27,795 nt of DNA from CAKSHC01 sp045594545 (GTDB taxonomy: Bacteria; Bacillota; Clostridia; Oscillospirales; UMGS1783). Made by a program: the position numbers and the translations under genes. Location of the stretch: positions 1 through 27,795 of the forward strand of contig JAZNYQ010000119.1 of NCBI GenBank assembly GCA_045594545.1, written 5' to 3'. The notes beneath the pieces were generated by a model. It had not been told where the DNA came from. It ran no database searches and saw only the letters and a program-made list of their open reading frames with translations. Each line of letters begins with the position of its first letter. Positions within the stretch are counted from its first letter, which is position 1. This document shows positions 7,847 to 15,418 of this stretch, in pieces.

Positions 7847-8793
7847 GGCAGTACCTCTGTCTTAACTCCGTTCTCGCTGAAAAAGTCGGCCAAGGCATCC
7901 AAATACCCCTTGCCGTCCACCAGATAGGCCATGCCGTGTCCGGCATCGGGCACTGTCACCAGCCGCTTGGCCGTGGGACAGGCATCATAATTCTCCTGAC
8001 TCATACGGCAAGGGACATAATCGTCGGTCTCGCCGTGAATGAAGATCACAGGCACCGTACACCGCTTGACCGCCTCAACGGGCGAAATCTCCTCTACGTT
8101 AAAACTACCAAACAGCCGCGCGCCCAGTTTGACAAACGGATATAACAGTTTGGACGGCAACCCTATCTGATCGATCACCTTTTGAATGATGGCCTTGGCT
8201 GAGGTGTATCCGCAGTCAGCCAAAATCCCGACCACCTGAGGGGGCAACTCCCGTCCGGCGGCGCATAACACGGTAGCGGCACCCATCGAAATGCCGGTGA
8301 GTATCACTTTTTGTTTTTCGCCAAACCGCTCTGTGATATAGGAAAGCCAAGCCAAACAGTCCCGACTCTCTTTTACGCCAAAGGTAATGACCCGCCCCTC
8401 ACTCTTGCCGCAGGCACGCTGATCGACGATCAGCACATTTCGCCCCAGGGCAAAGGCACGCTGTACCCCGCCGCACAGATCCCGCTCGGCTGAACCGCGG
8501 TAGCCGTGAAACATCAGTTCCATCGGTGCGCCTTTGGCATATTCATAATACTTGCCGTGCAGTTTCAGTCCGTCAAAGGTGGTGATGTATACCGATTCGT
8601 GCGGCATCGCCGTCACTTCATCGTTCCACTTCTTCATAAGGTCATGATAGGGCAGATAGATCTCCCCCGGCGGCAACGAAAAGCCATCGGTCTGTTTCTT
8701 TCTCGGCGAGTAAAAGGCCATAAAAAAACAAACCAAGGCAATCAGTAGTGTTAATATGAGTAAAGCACCGATAATAATTAGGGCGGGAATCAT
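7843..8793 (-). CDS. Membrane-anchored alpha/beta hydrolase (serine esterase/lipase-like)
   Basis: A 316-residue protein starting MIPALIIIGALLILTLLIAL, a single N-terminal transmembrane segment, probably an uncleaved signal anchor. The alpha/beta-hydrolase core shows HGYRGS (oxyanion side), DQRACGKSEG, the nucleophile elbow GISMGAAT, the acid region HGETDDYVP and the catalytic His in PDAGHGMAYL. It resembles the YqkD/Bem46-like group of anchored hydrolases with unknown substrate. The ATG at 8793 was preferred to an upstream in-frame start at 8862 because AGGAGT lies 7 nt before it and the anchor then starts at residue 2. It is coupled by ATGA overlap to the phosphatase gene. Confidence 0.9.
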   Translation of the reverse strand: MIPALIIIGALLILTLLIALVCFFMAFYSPRKKQTDGFSLPPGEIYLPYHDLMKKWNDEVTAMPHESVYITTFDGLKLHGKYYEYAKGAPMELMFHGYRGSAERDLCGGVQRAFALGRNVLIVDQRACGKSEGRVITFGVKESRDCLAWLSYITERFGEKQKVILTGISMGAATVLCAAGRELPPQVVGILADCGYTSAKAIIQKVIDQIGLPSKLLYPFVKLGARLFGSFNVEEISPVEAVKRCTVPVIFIHGETDDYVPCRMSQENYDACPTAKRLVTVPDAGHGMAYLVDGKGYLDALADFFSENGVKTEVLP

Positions 8794-8814
8794 GGAATCA
8801 ACTCCTTTTGCCCC

Positions 8815-8823
8815 AGTATACCA
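8815..8823 (-). promoter_or_regulatory. Extended -10 promoter for the hydrolase-phosphatase pair
   Basis: On the minus strand TGGTATACT is an extended -10 element. No good -35 box is seen at the usual distance. Predicted transcription starts only about 15 nt before the ATG, so the leader would be very short. Confidence 0.5.
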
Positions 8824-8847
8824 CAAAGAGAGAAAAAAAGAAAGTTC

Positions 8848-8876
8848 TTGCCTTTTCTTCATAAATCGTTTACAAT
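8848..8876 (+). promoter_or_regulatory. Promoter of the acyltransferase gene
   Basis: TTGCCT (8848-8853) and TACAAT (8871-8876) are separated by exactly 17 bp. The predicted start lies at about 8883, inside the ribosome site AGGAG (8882-8886), so the leader would be extremely short. The divergent promoter lies some 25 bp away. Confidence 0.6.
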
Positions 8877-8890
8877 TAGGCAGGAGTGTG

Positions 8891-10150
8891 ATGCAATTGT
8901 ATATTCCGGTTAACTATAAGAATAAAAAACGTTATAAACTGGCCAAATACCCCATCCGTCAGCCGCTCATTATCGCATGGCTGATCCATCTGATCTCCCG
9001 CATCGGGCTGATGGGGCAGGATTATAAGATCGAGAAAGTGAATATGGAGGGGCTCAAAGGCGGCTATTTCCTGCTGAGCAACCATATGTATTTTATCGAT
9101 TTTCTCATATGCGCCGTGGCTACGGGCTGGCGTCGGGTCAATAATGTGGTGTCCTTTGACGGGTATTACCGCCGTCCCTGGCTGATGGAACTGATCGGCT
9201 CGATCGGTACCCGTAAGTATACCATGGACTTGCATTTGATCAAGTCGATCAATAAGGTGCTCAAACGGGGCGATATTTTAAGTATGTACCCCGAAGCCCG
9301 CTATACCCCCGCCGGGATTACCAACTATCTGCCCGAATCGCTGGGCAAACTGATCAAGATGAACAAGGTGCCGGTCGTGGTCATGTTGCACCACGGCAAT
9401 CACCTCTATTCGCCTTTCTGGGATTTTCGCCATAAACGCAAAGCCCCCATGCGTGCCACTATGACTCAGATCCTCACCGCTGAGCAGGTCAAGGTCATGA
9501 CGGTGGATGAGATCAACGCCGCCGTGTGTGAGGCTATGCAGTACGACGATTATCAGTGGCAAAAGGATAACCATATCCACATTACCGAACCCTTCCGCGC
9601 CCATGGCTTAGAAAAGATCCTCTATCAGTGCCCGCATTGTAAGGTCGAGTCGGAAATGGCTTCGGACGGTGCCGAACTCTATTGTAAGGCCTGCGGCAAA
9701 CGCTGGTTGTGGCAGGAGGACGGCTATCTCAAAGCCTTAGAGGGCGAGACCGAGTTTGACCATATCCCCGATTGGTTTATGTGGGAACGCTCACAGGTCG
9801 AGGAACAGATCGAAAAGGGCGAGTATTTCTTTGAAGACGAGGTCGATGTCTATTCCTTGCCCCGCTCCATGTTCACGCCCTTGGGCCGTGGCAAACTGAC
9901 CCACGACCCCGAGAAGGGTTGGATCGTGCAGGGGCATTACCGCGGCGAGGACTATTACCTCAACCGCCACCCCAACCAGACCAACGCCCTGCACGTCGAG
10001 TACGACTACTGCTATGTCCGTCCCGAAGACTGCGTGGATATCTCCACTGAGGACGATTCTTTCTATTGCTACCCCGTCAATAAACGCAACGTGATCACAA
10101 AACTGGCCTTTGCCACCGAAATTTTATACCAAAAATCGTTGAAAAAATAA
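8891..10150 (+). CDS. Lysophospholipid acyltransferase (PlsC-like) with C-terminal zinc ribbon
   Basis: A 419-residue protein. The acyltransferase motif H-x4-D is SNHMYFID (His65, Asp70). Block III is MYPEARYT at 132-139, replacing the common FPEG(T/S)R. This places it in the PlsC/AGPAT superfamily, which transfers acyl groups to lysophosphatidic acid or related acceptors at the membrane. After the catalytic domain, two Cys pairs, CPHC (247-250) and CKAC (265-268), form a zinc ribbon, followed by about 150 residues with no domain that I recognise. The ATG at 8891 was chosen because of AGGAG at 8882-8886 and the promoter at 8848-8876. An in-frame ATG at 8756 lies inside the divergent gene and is rejected. 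The acyl acceptor is unknown. Confidence 0.85.
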   Translation: MQLYIPVNYKNKKRYKLAKYPIRQPLIIAWLIHLISRIGLMGQDYKIEKVNMEGLKGGYFLLSNHMYFIDFLICAVATGWRRVNNVVSFDGYYRRPWLMELIGSIGTRKYTMDLHLIKSINKVLKRGDILSMYPEARYTPAGITNYLPESLGKLIKMNKVPVVVMLHHGNHLYSPFWDFRHKRKAPMRATMTQILTAEQVKVMTVDEINAAVCEAMQYDDYQWQKDNHIHITEPFRAHGLEKILYQCPHCKVESEMASDGAELYCKACGKRWLWQEDGYLKALEGETEFDHIPDWFMWERSQVEEQIEKGEYFFEDEVDVYSLPRSMFTPLGRGKLTHDPEKGWIVQGHYRGEDYYLNRHPNQTNALHVEYDYCYVRPEDCVDISTEDDSFYCYPVNKRNVITKLAFATEILYQKSLKK

Positions 10151-10151
10151 G

Positions 10152-10180
10152 AAAAACAGCCATGAAAATGGCTGTTTTTT
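10152..10180 (+). terminator. Intrinsic terminator after the acyltransferase gene
   Basis: AAAAACAGCCAT (10152-10163), a GAAA tetraloop and ATGGCTGTTTTTT (10168-10180) give a 12-bp hairpin with a T run, 2 nt after the stop codon. Confidence 0.93.
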
Positions 10181-10214
10181 CTGTCAAAAGATACGAAAAA
10201 AGGATACAAATGAA

Positions 10215-10243
10215 TTGACAAAAAGCAAGCGTGCGTGTATAAT
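10215..10243 (+). promoter_or_regulatory. Consensus promoter of the pfl operon
   Basis: Perfect TTGACA (10215-10220) and perfect TATAAT (10238-10243) with a 17-bp spacer. Transcription is predicted to start near 10250, just upstream of the riboswitch. This is an intrinsically strong promoter whose output is gated by the riboswitch terminator. Confidence 0.9.
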
Positions 10244-10255
10244 AAGTATGGTCAT

Positions 10256-10328
10256 CTGCGCGACTGACGGAATGAAAAGCGGAGTACCGCAAGGGAACGC
10301 AGGTTGTTATTATGCCGACCGTCTGGGC
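10256..10328 (+). promoter_or_regulatory. ZTP riboswitch aptamer (pfl RNA motif)
   Basis: The two conserved halves of the pfl motif are present. In the first half, CTGCG (10256-10260) pairs with CGCAG (10298-10302). The conserved GCGACTG segment follows, and hairpin GCGG-AGTA-CCGC (10279-10290) precedes AGGGAACGC. In the second half, GCCGACCGTCTGGGC (10314-10328) matches the invariant CCG...CUGGGC domain. The pseudoknot GACGG (10266-10270) with CCGTC (10319-10323) is intact and differs from the commonest GGCGG/CCGCC by a compensated pair. The class binds ZTP/ZMP, which accumulates when 10-formyl-tetrahydrofolate is scarce. Its position before pflB, a formate producer, is the textbook context. 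Assignment is by eye from motif memory. Confidence 0.93.
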
Positions 10329-10358
10329 GAATCAGTTGTGTGCTGACTCGCCCTTTTT
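10325..10358 (+). terminator. Riboswitch-controlled terminator (expression platform)
   Basis: GGGCGA-A-TCAG (10325-10335) pairs with CTGA-C-TCGCCC (10343-10353), 10 pairs with one A.C mismatch, followed by TTTTT. Its 5' arm uses the GGGC of the aptamer's conserved CTGGGC. The folded, ligand-bound aptamer should therefore block the terminator, so ZTP turns the operon on. Confidence 0.9.
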
Positions 10359-10395
10359 ATGTGTTTACAATATCTTTATATATAGGAGGTCCGTT

Positions 10396-12627
10396 ATGGA
10401 ACACCAAAATTGGAACGGATTTGCATCCGGTGTATGGCAGGATGAGATCGATGTACGCGATTTTATCCAGCAAAACTACAAGCCCTACCACGACGATGCC
10501 GCGTTTCTCGTCGGCCCGACTGATCGCACACGGGCGTTGATGAAAAAGGTAGAGTCGCTCTTCTTGCTGGAGCGGCAGTACGGCGGCGTGCTGGACATTG
10601 ATACGGCTACCGTATCCTCTCTGCTCGGTTATTCGGCCGGCTATATCGATAAGGACAATGAGATCATTGTCGGGTTGCAGACCAACCGCCCCCTAAAGCG
10701 CGGCATCAATCCGTTCGGCGGCATCCGCATGGCCCGTCAGGCCTGCGAAGCCTATGGCTACAAACTGTCCGAAAAAATTGAAGAGGAATTCCGCTATCGT
10801 ACCACCCATAACGACGGCGTATTCCGCGCCTATACCGATGAGATGCGCGCCGCCCGTAAGTGCCACGTCATTACGGGTCTTCCCGATGCCTACGGCCGCG
10901 GCCGTATCATCGGCGATTATCGCCGTGTCGCCCTCTACGGCATGGATCGCCTGATCGAGGAAAAGAAAAAGGATAAAAAGAAACTGGAAGGTCATGCCTT
11001 TATGACCCATGAGATCCGCGAGGGTGAGGAACTGCAAAAGCAGATCAACCACATGGGACATCTCAAACAGATGGCGGCCATGTACGGGTTCGACATCAGC
11101 CAGCCCGCCAAGGACGCCCGCGAAGCCATCCAGTGGACCTATTTTGCCTATCTGGGAGCTATCAAGGAGCAAAACGGCGCCGCTATGTTGTTGGGCCGCG
11201 TGTCTACTTTTTTTGATATCTATCTCGAGCGCGATATCCAAAACGGGGTACTCACCGAGGAGCAGGCGCAGGAACTGATCGATGATTTTGTGATCAAACT
11301 GCGCATGGCCCGCCACCTGCGCACCCCCGAATATAACGAACTGTTCGGCGGCGACCCGATGTGGATCACCGAAGCCGTCGGAGGTATGGGTGAGGATGGG
11401 CGCACGCTGGTCACCAAGTCCAGCTTCCGTATCCTCAACACCCTGTATACGTTGGGCTCTTCGCCCGAACCGAATCTGACGGTGCTGTGGTCGAACGCAC
11501 TGCCTATGCCTTTTAAGAAATTCTGCGCCAAAGTATCGGCCGATACCGATTCCATCCAGTATGAGAATGACGATGTCATGCGCCCGCTCTATGGTGACGA
11601 CTATGCCATCGCCTGCTGTGTGTCGGCTATGAAAGTGGGCAAGCAGATGCAGTTCTTCGGCGCCCGTTGCAATCTGGCCAAACTGTTGTTGATCGCCATC
11701 AACGGCGGCTATGATACTACCTCGGGCATGCATATCGGTCCCCAGATGCCGGTTCTGGAAGGGGATACCCTTACCTTTGATGCCGTCATGGAGCGATTTG
11801 ATATCTATATTCAGTGGCTGATGAAACTGTATGTCAACACCATGAATATCATTCACTATATGCACGATAAGTATGCCTATGAACAGTTGCAGATGGCCCT
11901 GCACGATACCGATGTCAAACGGTTTATGGCCTTTGGTATTGCCGGCCTTTCGGTTGTGACCGACTCGCTCTCGGCTATTAAGTTTGCCACCGTCCGTCCG
12001 ATCAAGGACGACAAGGGCTATATCGTTGACTTTACCCGTGAGGGCCGTTTCCCGACCTACGGTAACGACGATGACCGTGTGGATCAAATCGCCAAGGATA
12101 TGACCCACCGTGTCATTACCGAACTGCGCAAAACGCCCACCTACCGTCACGCCGAGCATACCCTGTCGGTGCTTACCATTACCTCTAATGTTATGTACGG
12201 TAAGAATACGGGCGCTACTCCCGACGGGCGTAAGAACGGCGAACCTTTTGCGCCGGGTGCCAACCCGATGCACAACCGTGAGGAGAACGGCGCACTGGCG
12301 TCGCTCAACTCGGTGGCGAAACTCGACTACGCCGATTGCCGTGACGGCATTTCCAACACCTTCTCCATCACCCCCGATGCGCTGGGGCATACCGAGCAGG
12401 AGCGTGTGGAGAATCTGGTTGCCATTCTGGACGGCTATTTTGCCAAGAAGGCCCACCATATCAACATCAACGTTCTCAACCGTGAAACGCTGATGGATGC
12501 CTATGAGAACCCCGAAAAATATCCTAACCTGACCATCCGCGTGTCGGGGTATGCGGTCAACTTCAATAAACTGTCCCGTGAACAACAGCGTGAGGTCATC
12601 TCCCGCACCTTCCACGAAGCGGTATGA
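10396..12627 (+). CDS. pflB: Formate C-acetyltransferase (pyruvate formate-lyase)
   Basis: A 743-residue glycyl radical enzyme converting pyruvate and CoA to acetyl-CoA and formate in the cytosol under anaerobic conditions. The catalytic Cys pair is at residues 407-408 (AIACCVSAM), the diagnostic feature separating true PFL from diol dehydratases and other relatives with a single Cys. The glycyl radical site is RVSGYAV with Gly718, 26 residues from the end. Length matches the family (about 740-760). The ATG at 10396 has AGGAGGT at 10384-10390. An upstream in-frame ATG at 10312 lies inside the riboswitch and is rejected. The stop overlaps the start of the activase gene by 4 nt. Expression is gated by the ZTP riboswitch. 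Confidence 0.97.
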   Translation: MEHQNWNGFASGVWQDEIDVRDFIQQNYKPYHDDAAFLVGPTDRTRALMKKVESLFLLERQYGGVLDIDTATVSSLLGYSAGYIDKDNEIIVGLQTNRPLKRGINPFGGIRMARQACEAYGYKLSEKIEEEFRYRTTHNDGVFRAYTDEMRAARKCHVITGLPDAYGRGRIIGDYRRVALYGMDRLIEEKKKDKKKLEGHAFMTHEIREGEELQKQINHMGHLKQMAAMYGFDISQPAKDAREAIQWTYFAYLGAIKEQNGAAMLLGRVSTFFDIYLERDIQNGVLTEEQAQELIDDFVIKLRMARHLRTPEYNELFGGDPMWITEAVGGMGEDGRTLVTKSSFRILNTLYTLGSSPEPNLTVLWSNALPMPFKKFCAKVSADTDSIQYENDDVMRPLYGDDYAIACCVSAMKVGKQMQFFGARCNLAKLLLIAINGGYDTTSGMHIGPQMPVLEGDTLTFDAVMERFDIYIQWLMKLYVNTMNIIHYMHDKYAYEQLQMALHDTDVKRFMAFGIAGLSVVTDSLSAIKFATVRPIKDDKGYIVDFTREGRFPTYGNDDDRVDQIAKDMTHRVITELRKTPTYRHAEHTLSVLTITSNVMYGKNTGATPDGRKNGEPFAPGANPMHNREENGALASLNSVAKLDYADCRDGISNTFSITPDALGHTEQERVENLVAILDGYFAKKAHHININVLNRETLMDAYENPEKYPNLTIRVSGYAVNFNKLSREQQREVISRTFHEAV

Positions 12628-13337
12628 TCGGACGGATCCACTCGATTCAGAGTCTGGGCACGATCGACGGACCGGGTGTGCGGTTTGTGGTCTTTTTGCA
12701 GGGATGCCCGTTGCGGTGTGCCTGTTGCCACAACCCCGATACTTGGGCGATCGACGGCGGTCACGAGATGTCAGCCGAAGAGATCGTGCAGAAAGCCATG
12801 CGCTATCGGGAGTATTTCGGCGAAGACGGCGGGATCACCCTGTCGGGCGGCGAGCCGCTGTGGCAGCCCGAATTTGTCAAAGAGATCTTTACGCTATGTA
12901 AACAGGCAGGGATCCATACCTGTCTGGACACCTCGGGCTTTGCCTTGACCGAACCGATAAAAGCGGCGCTGGCGTTGACCGATCGGGTGTTGTTGGATAT
13001 TAAGTACACCAACGATGAACACTACCGCGCCTATGTGGGCTGTGAATATGAGTCGGTGAAAAATTTTCTGCAATATCTGGATGAGCCGAGGACGGCCGTA
13101 ACGTTGCGGCAGGTGATCATCCCCGATCTCAACGACACCGAGGAAAATCTGTCAGCCCTCTCTGCCCTGCGGCGTGAGCATGCTTGCGTGGATGGGATCG
13201 AATTGTTGCCCTTCCGCAAGATCTGTCAGGTCAAATATGACAATATGGGAATCCGTTTTCCCTTTGCCGAGCGCCCGACGCCGACAAAGAAACAGATGGA
13301 TAAACTGAATCAATTCTTGCAAAATCCCGTTGGTTAA
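12624..13337 (+). CDS. pflA: Pyruvate formate-lyase activating enzyme
   Basis: A 237-residue radical SAM activase that installs the glycyl radical on PflB. The cluster motif is CPLRCACC (Cys28, Cys32, Cys35), preceded by GTIDGPGVR, which is typical of PflA. GGITLSGGEPLWQ is the SAM-contacting GGE region, followed by HTCLDTSG and LLDIKYTND. Length is typical of PflA, and there is no extra ferredoxin-like insertion such as glycyl-radical dehydratase activases carry. Its ATG overlaps the pflB stop (ATGA), giving coupled translation. The last codons form the left arm of the operon terminator. Confidence 0.97.
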   Translation: MIGRIHSIQSLGTIDGPGVRFVVFLQGCPLRCACCHNPDTWAIDGGHEMSAEEIVQKAMRYREYFGEDGGITLSGGEPLWQPEFVKEIFTLCKQAGIHTCLDTSGFALTEPIKAALALTDRVLLDIKYTNDEHYRAYVGCEYESVKNFLQYLDEPRTAVTLRQVIIPDLNDTEENLSALSALRREHACVDGIELLPFRKICQVKYDNMGIRFPFAERPTPTKKQMDKLNQFLQNPVG

Positions 13338-13347
13338 CGGGATTTTT
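13321..13347 (+). terminator. Terminator overlapping the end of pflA
   Basis: AAAATCCCGTT (13321-13331) pairs with AACGGGATTTT (13336-13346) around a 4-nt loop, with a run of five T. The left arm lies within the last pflA codons. Confidence 0.88.
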
Positions 13348-13374
13348 GCAGGCAAAAGACGGAGGAAACGAAGG

Positions 13375-14244
13375 ATGTGGAAACGGAAATTAGCGCTGAA
13401 AGCCTGTAATTCGTTCGGCGCACCGCTTGAACAGATATTGCCCTTGATCAAGCAGGTGGGGTTTGATGCTTGCTTTGCCGAGTGGAAGAACGCTGAGCAA
13501 ATGGCGAATGTGGCGGCGCTGGTTAAGGAGTGCGGATTGGATATTCAATCCATGCACGCTCCGTTTCGCATGGCGGCGCAGATGTGGGAAGGGCCCGACG
13601 ACGAGGCCGAGGCAGGCACAAAACTGTTGGTGTCCTGTATTGAGGATTGCGCCCGTCACGAAGTGCCGGTGGTCGTCTGCCATACCTATATCGGGTTTGA
13701 GGATAAGCCCCATATCGTCACCGCAAAGGGCTTGGCACGATATGAACGGATATTGCGTGCCGCCGAGGGCACGGGCGTGAAGATCGCCTTTGAAAATACC
13801 GAGGGCGAAGAATTTTTAGCCGCCCTGTTTGCGAATTTCGGCAGTCATCCCAACATCGGTTTTTGTTGGGACAGCGGGCATGAGATGTGCTATAACCATT
13901 CGCAGGATATGCTGGCGCTATACGGAACGTATGTCTGCGCAACCCATTTGAATGATAATCTGGGCATTATGGATTATAAAGGGAAGTGCAATCCGTCGGA
14001 CGATCTGCATCTGCCGCCCTTTGCCGGTATTGCCGATTGGACAGAATTAACAAAACGGCTGGCGGCCACGGGCTTTGACGGGCCGCTCACCTTTGAACTC
14101 AAGCGCCATGCCCGTCCCGGTCGCCATGAGACCGATCACTATATGCGCATCCCGTTGGAGGAGTATTTGGCCGATTGTTACATGGGCGCCTGCCGCGTTG
14201 CCGCTTTGTTTGAACAGGCAAGAAAAATGCAAAAAAATGCATAA
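13375..14244 (+). CDS. Sugar phosphate isomerase/epimerase-like TIM barrel protein
   Basis: A 289-residue xylose-isomerase-like barrel protein. The expected metal ligands are visible: Glu in IAFENTEG, Asp and His in CWDSGHEMC, His in THLNDN and a final Glu in LTFELKR. The IQSMHAPF segment carries the usual early active-site His. It is only distantly similar to the other isomerase-like protein in this window (4435-5319). GGAGG at 13361-13365 is 9 nt before the ATG, and the in-frame start at 13330 lies inside the pflA terminator. No terminator is seen after it; the next promoter follows within 20 bp. The substrate is unknown, and no direct link to pyruvate formate-lyase can be read from the sequence. 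Confidence 0.85.
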   Translation: MWKRKLALKACNSFGAPLEQILPLIKQVGFDACFAEWKNAEQMANVAALVKECGLDIQSMHAPFRMAAQMWEGPDDEAEAGTKLLVSCIEDCARHEVPVVVCHTYIGFEDKPHIVTAKGLARYERILRAAEGTGVKIAFENTEGEEFLAALFANFGSHPNIGFCWDSGHEMCYNHSQDMLALYGTYVCATHLNDNLGIMDYKGKCNPSDDLHLPPFAGIADWTELTKRLAATGFDGPLTFELKRHARPGRHETDHYMRIPLEEYLADCYMGACRVAALFEQARKMQKNA

Positions 14245-14260
14245 ATATACTGAAAAAGGC

Positions 14261-14290
14261 TTGACAATGCCAACGTGATAGGCATATAAT
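14261..14290 (+). promoter_or_regulatory. Promoter of the leader peptide and ABC importer operon
   Basis: Perfect TTGACA (14261-14266) and perfect TATAAT (14285-14290) separated by 18 bp. Transcription should start near 14297, about 30 nt before the leader-peptide ATG. Confidence 0.9.
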
Positions 14291-14325
14291 GAGTACAATT
14301 ATTTCATTGGAAAGGAGACCTCAAT

Positions 14326-14370
14326 ATGTATTATTTTTATTATTATGGGGGTCTGCGTGCGGATGCATAA
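14326..14370 (+). CDS. Tyrosine/phenylalanine-codon leader peptide (attenuator)
   Basis: A 14-codon reading frame encoding MYYFYYYGGLRADA. Its own ribosome site AAAGGAG (14311-14317) lies 8 nt upstream, and it sits between a consensus promoter and an intrinsic terminator. Codons 2-7 are TAT TAT TTT TAT TAT TAT: five tyrosine codons and one phenylalanine codon in a row. This is the layout of amino-acid biosynthesis leaders such as pheL or trpL. Scarce charged tRNA-Tyr (or tRNA-Phe) should stall the ribosome by about 14346. When Tyr is plentiful the ribosome reaches the stop at 14368-14370 and covers the antiterminator arm at 14380-14387. It reads through no annotated domain and is a regulatory ORF, not a functional protein. 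The amino-acid assignment is inference from codons. Confidence 0.88.
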   Translation: MYYFYYYGGLRADA

Positions 14371-14379
14371 CTTTTCAGT

Positions 14380-14413
14380 GAAACGGATGTTGTAATCGTA
14401 ACGGCTCCGCTTC
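14380..14413 (+). promoter_or_regulatory. Candidate antiterminator of the Tyr attenuator
   Basis: GAAACGGA (14380-14387) can pair with TCCGCTTC (14406-14413), seven of eight positions matching. That uses up the top of the terminator's left arm, its loop and the first base of its right arm, so the two structures exclude each other. The left arm begins 10 nt after the leader stop codon, where a ribosome finishing the leader would cover it. A small competing hairpin (TTTC-AGT-GAAA, 14373-14383) may hold the arm in the default state. Confidence 0.65.
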
Positions 14414-14432
14414 GGAGCCGTATTTTTATTTT
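14401..14432 (+). terminator. Attenuator terminator
   Basis: ACGGCTCCG (14401-14409), a CTT loop and CGGAGCCGT (14413-14421) form a perfect 9-bp GC-rich hairpin followed by ATTTTTATTTT. It lies between the leader peptide and the substrate-binding protein gene of the same transcription unit, so it must be conditional. Confidence 0.93.
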
Positions 14433-14446
14433 AAGGAGAAAAGAAA

Positions 14447-15397
14447 ATGAAAAAGATCCTTGCACTTATTTTGTCTGTAGTTATGGTTCTGTCGCTGGCG
14501 GCTTGCGGCGGCACGGCGGATGACACCATTCATGTCGGTGTCGTACAGCTCATTCAGCATGAAGCGCTGGATGCCGCAACCCAAGGCTTTGTAGACACGC
14601 TCAAAGCCGAGTTTGGCGATAAGATCGTCATTGACGTGCAGAACGCCTCGGGTGAGGCCACCAACTGCACCACCATTGTCAACGGCTTTGTTTCCTCGAA
14701 TGTGGACCTGATCATGGCCAACGCTACCGCGGCTCTGCAGGCCGCTCGTGAAGGCACGGCCGATATTCCCGTTCTGGGCACTTCGATTACCGACTATGCT
14801 TCGGCTCTCAAGATCGATAACTGGACCGGCACCGTCGGCGGTAACGTTTCGGGCACCACCGATTTGGTTGCTCTGGATCAGCAGGCAGCGGTAATTCAGG
14901 AACTCTTCCCCGATGCCAAAAAAGTGGGTCTGTTGTATTGCTCGGCAGAAGCCAACAGCCAGTATCAGGTAGATGAAATGACCAAGCTGTTACAGGCGAT
15001 GGGCTATACCTGCGCACCCTTTGCCTTTACCGATACTACCAACGTCGCTTCGGTGGCGCAGGCGGCTTGCGATGCGTCCGATGTTCTGTATATTCCTACC
15101 GATAATACGGCGGCCAACAACACCGAGGCCATTGCCAACGTGGTTATTCCTGCCGGCAAGCCGGTTGTTGCCGGCGAATCGGGTATCTGCAAGGGTTGCG
15201 GTGTGGCCACCATGTCCATCGATTATTATGATCTGGGTGTAGCCACCGGCAAAATGGCGATTAAGGTTCTCAAGGGTGAGGCTAAGATCGGCGAAATGCC
15301 CATTGAGTCGGCTCCCGAGGCTACCAAGAAGTACAACAAGACCAACTGCGATGCTCTTGGCGTGACCGTGCCCGAGGACTACGCAGTTCTGGGCTGA
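14447..15397 (+). CDS. ABC transporter substrate-binding lipoprotein, PF04392 (TrpX-like)
   Basis: A 316-residue lipoprotein. The signal peptide MKKILALILSVVMVLSLAAC ends in a lipobox (SLAAC) with Cys20 as the lipid-modified residue, so the protein sits outside the cell attached to the membrane. The mature part follows the two-lobed ABC_sub_bind pattern: IHVGVVQLIQHEALD, then NLIMANATAAL-like and GTSITDYA segments, then VGLLYCSAEANSQ and PVVAGESGICKGCG. Members of this family are associated with aromatic amino acids; TrpX of streptococci is predicted to carry tryptophan. The Tyr-rich leader peptide upstream suggests tyrosine, possibly phenylalanine, here. It is followed by permease and ATPase genes. 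AGGAG is 8 nt before the ATG. Confidence 0.93.
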   Translation: MKKILALILSVVMVLSLAACGGTADDTIHVGVVQLIQHEALDAATQGFVDTLKAEFGDKIVIDVQNASGEATNCTTIVNGFVSSNVDLIMANATAALQAAREGTADIPVLGTSITDYASALKIDNWTGTVGGNVSGTTDLVALDQQAAVIQELFPDAKKVGLLYCSAEANSQYQVDEMTKLLQAMGYTCAPFAFTDTTNVASVAQAACDASDVLYIPTDNTAANNTEAIANVVIPAGKPVVAGESGICKGCGVATMSIDYYDLGVATGKMAIKVLKGEAKIGEMPIESAPEATKKYNKTNCDALGVTVPEDYAVLG

Positions 15398-15418
15398 TTT
15401 CGGGGGATAATACCGATC

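Noticed and set aside
10312..10395. Upstream in-frame ATG extending PflB by 28 codons
   Set aside because: It lies inside the ZTP aptamer and its terminator; the ATG at 10396 has a near-perfect ribosome site.
10693..12615. A 640-codon open frame on the minus strand opposite pflB
   Set aside because: It is a shadow of pflB codon bias: no ribosome site, no recognisable domain, low-complexity His/Gly/Ile-rich translation.
14326..14370. T-box instead of leader peptide before the importer
   Set aside because: No AGAGAG, specifier loop or GGTGG core exists in 14291-14446; the leader is too short for a T-box.
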